Shown: positions 45,676 through 55,626 of the stretch, piece by piece
Position numbering within the stretch: position 1 is the stretch's first letter
How the letters are laid out: the number at the start of each line of letters is the position of its first letter
Assembly (NCBI GenBank): GCA_030141605.1
Contig: JAQGDQ010000280.1
Span: 118,510 to 182,509 of the forward strand
DNA: 64,000 nt
Source of the DNA: Tubiluchus corallicola
Lineage: Eukaryota > Priapulida > Priapulimorpha > Priapulimorphida > Tubiluchidae
Reading direction: 5' to 3'
Position numbers and translations under genes: made by a program
Notes under the pieces: model-generated
What the model was told of the DNA's origin: nothing
Database searches by the model: none
What the model saw: only the letters and a program-made list of their open reading frames with translations

Positions 45676-46110
45676 TGTAAACACGAGTTTAGAATAAAGA
45701 ATGCTCTAAAATATTGAAAACTACAATAGCTTATTGAAATCAAAGCTTACTTTAAATAGTAATTACCTCGGATATTCAAATTTCGTTGAACTATCACAGC
45801 TACTCGGGGCTCAGTGAATCTAATAAGACTGGCAGCGGCGTCACATTTGCGTGGTCGCCAAATAGAAGGGGGTACCGTGATAAGCATGATCATGAACTGC
45901 ATTGTTAGTTTCTGACGTGTTATGACGTAGACCCCATTTTCGTGACATCATGCGTTTAAACAGTACTATAACACTTATGCAAACGTGCTTGATGCGCAAG
46001 GGAAGATGCCTGCCTTTGCGTGGTCGACAAATAGAAGACCACGATCATGATAAGTGTAAGTTTTGACGTTATATGACATAGAGCCCATTTTCGTGACTTC
46101 GCGAAATAGT
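45676..46110 (-). mobile_element. TTAA MITE family A, truncated and rearranged copy
   Basis: It matches the reverse of family A from GTGTAAACACGAGTTTAGAA through TAATTACCTCGGATATTC and the CATGATCATGAAC block. Part of the interior then repeats (GCGTGGTCGACAAATAGAAG at about 46018), so it is internally duplicated and lacks one end. Confidence 0.7.
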
Positions 46111-46563
46111 CAATCAAGGAATTATTAGTGTAATGTATTGCAAATGATAGCAATAGTACTCCAAGCGTAAACCAGTTCTCCACTGTGAGGCCAAACATAT
46201 TCACTCATTCCAACAGGCCAATAAATTATAATCTCGGCTTCCGTCTACTGTTAAAGAACAGGCGAACAATAGAGCCAGCAAAATTTATACGAATTTAACA
46301 GGGCATCGCGTCAGCGTTGGACAACACACACAGGCAACAGAACGTAATTCATCAGGACAAAAGCTCCTTCTTCTCCTCTGACAGCTCTTACTGGCTGATT
46401 TATGGGACAAACAGCAAACAAGGAATTTGGGATGTGGGAAATTTCACGTTCACGTCAGAATAACATTAGCAGGCCCATGCAATATCAAACTGTGCATGCA
46501 TAGTTAGTTATGCACACATTACTGTTTGCTGATAAAAAGGACTTTTTGAGCCAAGTTGCAGTA

Positions 46564-47211
46564 ATTAAAGGAAAACAGGATGATTTTTCACATCCTCCCC
46601 ACTTTAAAGTAGAGTAAAAAGTATACATTTCAAAACCTGTAATAATGCCAAAGGGCTTCTGGTAATTAAATAATTTATTTAAAAACTTAATTAACAGCAA
46701 ACGATAATAAGTGAAAATCTTAGTTAACGGCGGGCGAGCCCCACTAGTGATGACATCACAAATGAATACAATTTTCAGCAGCACAAACATCCATGAGCGT
46801 GTTGCACGTGTTTGCGAAAAGTGAAAATTGAAGTACAGCGCTATTGTGCAACTTTCAGTGTGATACACAAAAACTGGGCAAATTTTAAGCTTAAAATAAA
46901 AATGTCAAATTAGCTCTCGAGCGTGTGACCTACGTCACAATTGAACACCTCTGAAATGAGAGGCGCAACAGCTGCTTTTTTCCAACGCTTCTGTGCGAGA
47001 TGCAGACGACGTTAGTGCCCGTCTAACTAGCTAATGGCGAAATGCATGTAACAGCAAAGAACTAGCCGCACAAATGTGAAGTTGTGTTTTTCTGTGATAA
47101 TAATTCTTTCATGAAAGTCATTCTTGGAAAAACAGTATAATATCCTTTCAATATTTTGCAGGTTAGATTGTTTTGAGTCGTAGTTTAAGAATGGGTCCGG
47201 TTTTCCATTAA
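46564..47211 (+). mobile_element. TTAA MITE family B, full-length copy (648 bp)
   Basis: It begins TTAAAGGAAAACAGGATGAT and ends GGGTCCGGTTTTCCATTAA: inverted termini very like family A's, but the body differs (GACATCACAAATGAATACA, ATGCATGTAACAGC, GTTGTGTTTTTCTGTG). It lies 125 bases from a family A copy. Confidence 0.85.
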
Positions 47212-47335
47212 GTCTAACAATGACGATCCATTTTTGAAAAGATTGCTATGACCATAAAGCAGTTTAGATAAATATAATGGGAATATTGTACCTTCATTAT
47301 TTTGACCCCCTGCTTATTTATTAGGTAAGTTAACT

Positions 47336-47882
47336 TTAAAGGAAAACCGGATGATTGTTAGCACATTAGTTCAGAATAAAGTATGCTCTAAAATATTGAA
47401 AACAACAACAGCTTTTTAAATCAAAGCTTAGATTAAATAATAATTACCTCGGATACTCAAATTTCGTTAAGCTCTCAAAACTACGCGCGGCTCAGTGAAT
47501 CTACTAAGATTGGCAGCGGCGCCTTTTTGTCACATGCGCGTGGCCGACAAATAGAAGGCGATGCCGTGACAACCATGATCATGATTGGTGTTAGTTTCTG
47601 ACGTCATATAACATAGAGCCCATTTTCGTGACTTCACGCGTTTAAGCAGTAACACTTACGCAAACGTGCTTGACGAGCAAGGGAAGATGCCTGCTATTGC
47701 ACAAACTGTGGTTAGTTTCTGACGTAAGCAATAGTTGTGTTCGGTTGCCGTTAATTAACTTTCTAAGCTAATTATTCAAATATAAGGAAAAATTGTTAAC
47801 TTTTGTAGGCAAGAAAATGTATATTTTGGACAGCAAATTAAAATGAGATTGAGTCTAAACAATCGTCCGGTCTTCCTTTAAT
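47336..47882 (-). mobile_element. TTAA MITE family A, copy 2 inverted (547 bp)
   Basis: It begins TTAAAGGAAAACCGGATGAT and ends CGTCCGGTCTTCCTTTAA. Relative to CORO7 it follows the duplicated 3' UTR exactly as the copy at 11317 follows the real UTR, so it moved with the exon fragment in one event. Confidence 0.9.
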
Positions 47883-48130
47883 ATACGGATCCCACTTGTG
47901 TGCACTTTATCTTGCGATCAATCCACCAGAAGAGATTGTGGCCGTAAGTCAAAGACTACCTGTGCTTGCCGACTAACGTACGACGTCACACTACCACAAA
48001 TAATAATGGTGGATTTTATACAAAAGAGTACTTAATCACTCCACTCATCTGAATCCACGCCCTCCGTTTCCTGCTCCACATCACCCTGGAACTGGAGCTT
48101 GCCGTGCATAGCCTGGATTAGCTCGGTTTC
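47883..48130 (-). pseudogene. CORO7: Inverted copy of the CORO7 terminal exon end and 3' UTR
   Basis: Bases 48130 down to 48032 encode the last 32 codons plus stop of CORO7 (from ETELIQAMHGKLQF to VDSDEWSD) with no frameshift. I count six substitutions in 99 bases: four silent, two replacing (Lys to Gln, Ala to Thr). The 3' UTR continues from 48031 to 47883 with about 50 extra bases not in the original, then joins a family A MITE. The upstream part of the exon and its acceptor are absent, so it is a fragment without an evident promoter. Confidence 0.9.
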
Positions 48131-48146
48131 TACTAGATAATTCTAA

Positions 48147-48212
48147 ACATTACTAAACATACTTAGTAATGTTTAACACCAAGTATGTTTAGTACTAAAC
48201 ATACCTTTAATG
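48147..48212. repeat. Two adjacent palindromes next to the CORO7 copy
   Basis: TAAACATTACTAA / TTAGTAATGTTTA form 13-base perfect arms around a 6-base loop. About 10 bases on, a perfect loopless 22-base palindrome has arm GTATGTTTAGT. They lie 15-80 bases from the breakpoint of the exon copy. Confidence 0.9.
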
Positions 48213-48689
48213 CTAAACATTCAAATATTACCTGGTTAAAACGTGTTGAATTTCCTGCATCGGTTCTAAGACGAGCTGTGATAAATAGCGCTAAAAAGTG
48301 CCACAGGACAAACACTTAGCCGTAACGGTTGAAAGTGAAGTTCATTTTTTCAAACGGACAAGCCAATTGTAGAAAAGTAGTTGGAATAATGTTCTTTTTT
48401 TGTACTTGCATTCCACAGTGAAGTCTTAATTTGTCAAAACGCTGGTCTTTTCTTTACCGTATCAGATCTTGTGTGGAAAAAGCCATTCAAGTGTTGCGGA
48501 AAGCCATTACAAGTGTTTTCTACAAAAAGCCCACCAATGGATGAACACGAACAAAGTGTCCTCTCATCTTGGGAAATTTAAAGCTCTAAATCTCTTCAAG
48601 TTTATTAAACTAGTTACAGACTTGCATCTTGAGTAATGTGGCCTTTGGAGATTTATAGTTCTTTATTCTTAATTATGCAATCTGCATTA

Positions 48690-49245
48690 TTAAAGGAAAA
48701 ACGGACCATTGATTAAACTCAATCTCATTTTAATTTACTGTCCAACACATACATTTTCTTGCCTATAAAAGTTAACAATTGTTCTTTAAATTTGAATAAT
48801 TAACTTAGAAAGTTAATTAACGGCAACCGAACACAGCCATTGCTTATGTCAGACACCAACCGCAGTTTGTGCAATGGCAGACGTCTTCCGTTGCAATTCA
48901 AACACATTTGCATAAGTGTTACAGTACTGTTTAAACGCGTGATGTCACTAAAATGGGCTCTACGTCATATGACGTCAGAAACTAACACTGTAGTTCATGA
49001 TCATGGTTATCAAGGTACCGCCTTCTATTTGTCGGCCACGTGAATGTGACAAAAAGGCGCCGCTGCCAATCTTAGTAGATTCACTGAGCCGCGCGTAGCT
49101 TTGAAAGTTTAACCATATTAGAATATCCGAGGTAACTATTATTTAAACTAAGCTTTGATTTACAAAAAGCTATTGTAGTTTTCCATATTTTAGAGCATTC
49201 CTTATTCTGAACTCGTGTTTGCACAATCATCCAGTTTTCCTTTAA
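48690..49245 (+). mobile_element. TTAA MITE family A, copy 3 (556 bp)
   Basis: It begins TTAAAGGAAAAACGGACCAT and ends CATCCAGTTTTCCTTTAA. Orientation is opposite to copy 2, so copies 2 and 3 flank the CORO7 exon fragment as inverted neighbours. It contains the palindrome ACGTCATATGACGT. Confidence 0.9.
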
Positions 49246-49542
49246 CTTTATGCAGCAACTAGAGTAGTCTCGGGTTAACAGACAACTTTGTTGTTATTCT
49301 ACACGTGCTTCAGCCTACTAAAGATTTCATCAAGGACTATAAAACAATCAAATATGACATAGATACATAATTCACCTAAACGCAGCTATACAAAGTTACA
49401 CAGGTTACGCATTGAGTATCAGTTATAAACATTTGAAAAAACTTACCATAATTCTACTAAATTTTCGCAAAAAGTTGGATTTTTAAGCAGAACTATTTTA
49501 CAACTTTACACTGTGATATCAGGCCACAATTTACTGTATGCA

Positions 49543-49706
49543 GGCTTGCGGCAGACGTTAGATCGTAACCAGTGGCCTGCGGAAGACGCTAGATCGTAAC
49601 CAGTGGCCTGCGGAAGACGCTAGATCGTAAACAGTGGCCTGCGGAAGACGCTAGATCGTAACCAGTGGCCTGTGGCAGACGCTAGATCGTAACCAATGGC
49701 TTGCGA
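49543..49706 (+). repeat. 31-bp minisatellite, 5 copies
   Basis: Unit GGCCTGCGGAAGACGCTAGA plus TCGTAACCAGT. The outer units differ most. Confidence 0.95.
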
Positions 49707-50532
49707 TCACAGTGCTGTAGTTCTTGTATTTGTAGTTCTCAACTTCTAAAAGTTTGACGACAACCATTAACATCTCAAAGTAAGTGTACAAAGTTAAAAA
49801 AACACAACAACGGGGCTATCAAAAAATGGGAAAAATCCCGCTTGCTGCTGTACAGCTAACGATCTCTCGGCCATCTTTTCGATTGCGCTCAATTTCAATA
49901 ATACGAACTGCATTTTACACATTCGTATTTTTCATCTGAAGACTGACACTCGTAAAACACACGAGTCAATTTGTCTTCGATTGTTTCGCTTAGACCACAG
50001 TTACATCAAGTCGTAAAAACGTTCACGAATGACTGATTCAGTTACCAGATGACGTAACCATAATTATCCCATTTTGCAAGGTCATAAAACAGTATTTACA
50101 TGTTTTTTACGAGCGCTGGCATTAATTACACGCAGCGCACGAGTTATTAGTACAGTTAGCAGATGAGCGAATATGCGGTATGTCGTTCACTTATGCAACT
50201 TAACTGGCAGAAATGCAGATCTGTGTACGCATCGAAATTAATCTAGGGTGTATTTGCAGCTATTAAGTAACTAACTAAGCAATTTGTTGTCATCATAGCA
50301 TAATACAAACATTACATGACAAAACATGTTAACATAACATAACAAAACATACATGAAATTTTTGTGGCTTTGCGTACTGAATTAACTTATGGAAACAACA
50401 AGGAGATTAACACAAATAATTCAATCAATTGTACAGTGACACAGAGAATTAATATTGGAGATTTACTGAAATTCATCTATAACTCTAAAAGAATCGAAAC
50501 TATCATCCTTTTCATTAGTTAGATTATGATTG

Positions 50533-50610
50533 TGAATGACAGAATGCTCCTAAACAATTGCGCTTTATTTTACCATCCCAGGTCTCGAGTTCAAATCTCG
50601 ACTAGTTCAC
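50533..50610 (+). repeat. tRNA-like fragment with intact T arm
   Basis: A T-arm-like hairpin, TCGAG-TTCAAAT-CTCGA, and an acceptor pairing GTGAAT with GTTCAC over a tRNA-sized span. The D arm lacks the conserved GG and A box, so it is a SINE remnant or a chance fold. Confidence 0.35.
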
Positions 50611-51479
50611 AATTTTTCAGCGCCCCTTTTCTTTCTTTCGACTCACTCGCAATGGGTACAAAGGTACAAATGAATTCGAGACCTGGGACCGTGCTTTGCC
50701 AGCTGAAATACCAAACAAACATGATAGACAATTGTTCCTTTTTCTAAAATAAAACACATGTGCGATATGAAAGATATATTCTGCCTTCTAATGGGAAAAC
50801 CCGACAAGCGTAAGACTGGTAATGCAGTTCTATTTTTCTCTACTTATCTATAAACTTAACAAATTTAATTGCACAAATCTTTTCCTCCCGTTTTCTGGTT
50901 AATACTACACGCCACGCCCTCTCCTTATTTGGTCATGCCAATCACCAGTCAACCAGGTTGTGGATCTAGTTATAGCAAGTGTAATCACCTTTATATGACT
51001 TTCGATGACCCACTAATAACGAGGTTCCATTATCACCCGCGAAGCCTGCACGGAAACAAAATCGAACTGAACTGATATCTTTCACTTTCCCAGGCTTCTT
51101 TGAACTACTCTACTCGTAGAATTATGAAAAGTCTTGACGCCAGTATTAATGAGTCTGCCAACCGTGTCAGATAGACGATAAATTTTACAGTTTCACCCTA
51201 ATACGGCTAATCAAGCGGCGGAGGAAATTGCCAGTAAAGTACTTAACGGCGAGTGAGCACTTTGTTGGCTTAAAGACTTCTAATAAATAAGCATTTGAGA
51301 CGGGTATTCATAGAAAGATACGCGCGTTTCAGGTTAAAACAAACAATCACACGACGTATGAAATATTTAATTATTAATTCTGATTCCGTGCAAAAAACAT
51401 ATTGAGATGCAATTGTTGATTGTTTGTAACGAAATTTCTGATTTGATACGACCACACTGTGGAATCGAAAACGAATAGG

Positions 51480-51645
51480 AAACAATTGTTCCTTATATTT
51501 TAATAATTAGCTTAGAAAGTGAATTAACGGCAACCGAACACAGCTATTGCTAACGTCAGAAACTAAACACAGTTTGTGCAATAGCAGGCATCTTCCCTTG
51601 CTCGTCAAGCACTTTAGCGTAAGTGTTACTGCTTAAATGCGCCCC
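51480..51645 (+). mobile_element. TTAA MITE family A, internal fragment
   Basis: It shares AACAATTGTTCCTTATATTT, GGCAACCGAACACAGCTATT and CAGGCATCTTCCCTTGC with the full copies. Both ends are missing. Confidence 0.75.
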
Positions 51646-52079
51646 CTCCCCTCAAAAAAAAATATCAAAAAACGCAAAGTGAAAAGAGTCCGCAACAAGT
51701 TAATTCCAGTAATGTTACAAGATCGTTATCTTTGCAATAAAACCGACTTACTAATTCCAAATTTTGAGTGAAATAATTGGATTTCAGGCCATCTTCCATC
51801 TGCTGAATCGCCAGATAAATTAATGTAGCAAATCCCTGGATTTGAAACACATCAGATTAGCATAGCAACTCCATTTTCTTCTATTATAAAGTAATTTGGT
51901 CTGATCGCCGAGGGAATGAAAGCTATATGCGCAATGACTGCACTTACTGAATGTGCAGTGAGAACAATATGCAAGTTCTAGGAAGCAAAACCAAACCAAA
52001 TGAGAGAAAGAGAGCAAAGACTAGATCTATTTGCACAGGCGATGTCATTGTCATCCACGTCGAGTTTGTCATCATCGTT

Positions 52080-52091
52080 AGCACCATCATT

Positions 52092-52155
<64 letters not shown>

Positions 52156-52313
52156 CCATCACCACCACCACCACCATCATCACCACCACCATCATCATCA
52201 TCATCACCATCATCACTATCATCTTCGTCGTCATCATCATCGTCGTCGCCGTCGTCGTCATCATCATCGTCACCGTCAATATCGTCGTCGTCGTCGTCAT
52301 CACCATCATTCAC
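52080..52313. repeat. (ATC)n/(GTC)n microsatellite
   Basis: About 230 bases of CAT, CAC and CGT triplets. It is open in several frames on both strands (poly-Asp, poly-Ser, poly-Ile/Met), which is periodicity and not coding. Confidence 0.97.
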
Positions 52314-53251
52314 TGCATGTTCAGCAGCGAGGCAGCTGAAGCATACAATTAGTTGCTGAAACTTTCTTGTTTAAAAAAACGGAGTATTGTTCTGATCTGC
52401 AGCACACAAGAATTACATGCAGAACAATCTAGACGACAAGTTATAAAATACACGATAACACAACAGTCATACACACGATAAAGAGGATTTCCATAATAAA
52501 TTCAATCACATTTAGTAAAAAAACTAATCATATAAGGTATTTATCACAGATATACAAAAATGAAAAAAAGATTCATTCTGTTTCGTAGTTCGTAATTTTA
52601 GAATGTCAGGCTGGTATAAATGCAAACCAAGCAACCTCACAGACGTTGTAATCGTCTCACTGAGGCATTTTAATCAGTCAGGTCAATAGACATAAATCCG
52701 TAATCTGTGGCATTTTTCTGATTAAATCACAGAGATTTGTCACAATTCCATTCATTTCTTCACTAATCTGATCACCACTAATCCACGTGGTTAATAGTGA
52801 CAGCTTGACTTGCTGAAGAACAGACAATGCATGGACGCTTTGACCACTGAAGTTTTGTTTGTGGACACTGGTCAGAGATCGTCTAACTCAGGTCAGTTTT
52901 TTTACAGGAGCAATTTTGACATAGTTGATGACAAGGACAATAATGACGCTTTTTGTGAATTTAAGAGTTAAATGATAGTTAAAGAACTTAGATCTGTAAC
53001 AGCCAAAAGCTTTTTGTTTTTTTAGTATAAGGATGGATGAAATTTTGAAATTAATAAAAGACAACATTAATATTGTAATAGAAGGTTTAGCTACGCTGAA
53101 ATGTAGTGCAATATTGGCACTGTTTTCTGTCATCAAACCGAGTCCTTAGCTACAACCGTGTTTCCAAAACTACAGTTATTCATAAATTTGTAAGATGTTG
53201 TACAGACTGGCAAACTCTCAATGATTAATTTTTGGCTGAATTACAAGCCTT

Positions 53252-53805
53252 TTAAAGGAAGACCGGACGATTGTTTAGACTCCATCTCACTTTAATTTAC
53301 TATCCAAAATACGCATTTTTTTCTTGCCTATAAAAATTAGCAATTGTTTCTTATATTTGAATAATTAGCTTAGAAAGTTAATTAACTGCAACCGAACACA
53401 GCTATTGCTTACGTCAGAAACTAACCACAGTTTGCGAGACGGTAGGCATCTTTCCTTGTGCGTCAAGCACGTTTGCGTAAGTGTTATTGCTTAAACGCGC
53501 GATGTGACGAAAATGGGCTCTACGTCTTATGACGTCAGAAATTAACACTGCAGTTCATGATCATGGTTATCACGGTACCGCCTTCTATTTGTCGGCCACG
53601 CGCATGTGACAAAAAGGCGCCGTTGCCAATCTTAGTAAATTCATTGAGCCGCGCGTAGCTTTGAAAGTTTAACGAAACTTGAGTGTCCGAGATAATTATT
53701 ATTTAATCTAAGCTTTGATTTACAAAAAGCTATTGTAGTTTTCAATATTTTAGAGCAATCTTTATTCTGAACTCGTGTTTACACAATCATCCGGTTTTCA
53801 TTTAA
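53252..53805 (+). mobile_element. TTAA MITE family A, copy 4 (554 bp)
   Basis: It begins TTAAAGGAAGACCGGACGAT and ends ATCCGGTTTTCATTTAA. This is one of the best preserved copies. The interior includes GCGCGATGTGACGAAAATGG and CGGCCACGCGCATGTGAC. Confidence 0.92.
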
Positions 53806-54379
53806 GTTAGTTTTGCAGAAAAACACATTTGGAGTTCAATTCACAATCTAGCAATTTGGAAGCACTGACGCATATACAGAACTTTTCCCTGGCTAGAGCA
53901 TCAGCAAACATCAAAACATCAAAAATTACTGCAGTGTTGATTTTTCGTCGATTACCATTAAACGTGCAAGCTCTAGCGGGAGAGGCAGCAGGAAACATCG
54001 GGAGAAGCAGCAGGAAACATCCAGCAAAACAAACGAAAAGGCCACGGTGGTTGAATTCAGTGTGACTCATTCCGTAGGCCCTGGAGGCAGTTGCAATTTG
54101 ACTAGTATTGTATCAATTTCCTCTAGACATAACTCTGTTAGCTTTAGCAATTATCTACACAAGCTGTTTAAATTGATAGCCTCCTTGTCGGCGCTTAGAG
54201 GAAACAACACAAATCAGAGGAAAAGACTCAAGCTCGAAGAGAAAAACACCATCTTGAAGGAAATATAAACGAGAGAAGTTTGCAGGAAAATTGAAAACAA
54301 TTATCAAAAAATTAAGTGTAGACAGGATTTGGTTCCATTGGAAAACATCTAGAAAGAGAGAATCTTTTGAAGTTGTTTT

Positions 54380-54880
54380 TTTCAGCTGATAACTTCGAAT
54401 GCATCTGTTAGGATAGCTGCAATTACCCAGGTCCATTCATAAATAACGCTGAGAAATTCGTCTTGAAATCTTACATCACTCACATGCTGTCTTAATGTAT
54501 GCAGAGCTTGTACTAGCAACGCTGTAATAAAACTTGTAAATTTAAATTCTCGCAGCCATTTTAACCGTAAGTCGTTTAAAACAAGCTTAGGCAGCATTGT
54601 GAAACGATTCAAAAAATAATAATCAAAGCACTCGTTACATAGTCCTAAATAAGCAAAAGTTTAAATTATTTTTTGTTGTCAATAAGGTCAATAATTAGTT
54701 TTTTTGTGAATCAGTGGTGCACACTGGGAAGGTAATGTGACAAATGCAGTGCCGTTTTATCAGTTAGCGCGAATATTTTAAATTATCTTTTCTTTACTTT
54801 GAATTTTCTTTTCTAATTACGTAAGTCTTTACTTTACTTGAAAATTCCCGTTTCTTAGTTTTGAGGTATTATTGTGGTAT
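54380..54880 (+). repeat. Diverged dispersed repeat, copy 2
   Basis: Counterpart of 690-1130, with AACTTGTAAATTTAAATTC and TTGTCAATAAGGTCAATAAT in the same order. No termini recognised. Confidence 0.5.
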
Positions 54881-55142
54881 GTAAGACCATGCATGAGTGC
54901 TAAGAACAATGGCCCATTGTCTCCACTTCAATATCTTTTCATACTCAGACGAGGTTCCACAAACAAACAGCTTAAGTTTCTATATGTTAAGAAAGCCGGA
55001 CAAATTAATTACGACGTAGATTTATGAATAATAGCAGCCCAAAGTCAATTTAAATGATACATCTTTTCCAATCACTCAATCGGATATCATACTAATTAGT
55101 GATTTACTCTGACTATCTAAATCAAGAGAGAATAATAGATAA

Positions 55143-55626
55143 AAACTTAGATAATAGATTAAAAACTTAATTAAAGGTGGCGAGACCAACTATTGATGAC
55201 ATCACAAACTAACATAATTTTCAACAGCAAAAATATTCCACGAGCGTGTTGAACGTGTTTGCGAAAGCTAAACTTAAGTACAGTGTTAAGTACAGTAGGC
55301 ATGTTTTAAGATAAAAATTTAAATTCACATTTACCGCTGTACTCACGCATGAACTGTCGAACGTGTCTAGTTCGTCACAAACTAACAGAGGTACAACATG
55401 CACCTGTTTTTTGTACAATGCGTTTCTGAAATGCAGGCGCTAGTGCCCGTCTAACTGAAATGCATGTAATAGCTAAGAACTAGAGCTGCGAATGCGAAAT
55501 TGTGTTTGTCTCACGTAATTCTTTCACGTAAGTCGTTTTTGAAAAAAACAGTATGTTTCATTTCAATATTTTAAAGAGTAGATTGTTTTGACCTACAGTT
55601 TAAGATTGTGTTCGGTTTTACTTTAA
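55143..55626 (+). mobile_element. TTAA MITE family B, 5'-truncated copy
   Basis: It shares TTGATGACATCACAAACTAA, AGCGTGTTGAACGTGTTTGC and GTTTTGACCTACAGTTTAAG with the full copy, and ends GTTTTACTTTAA. The left end is lost. Confidence 0.75.

Noticed and set aside
46485-46868. 127-codon minus-strand frame
   Set aside because: It lies almost entirely inside a non-autonomous TTAA family B element and is not preserved in the other copies.
52000-52359. Poly-Ser and poly-Asp frames of 111-133 codons
   Set aside because: Products of the ATC/GTC microsatellite.
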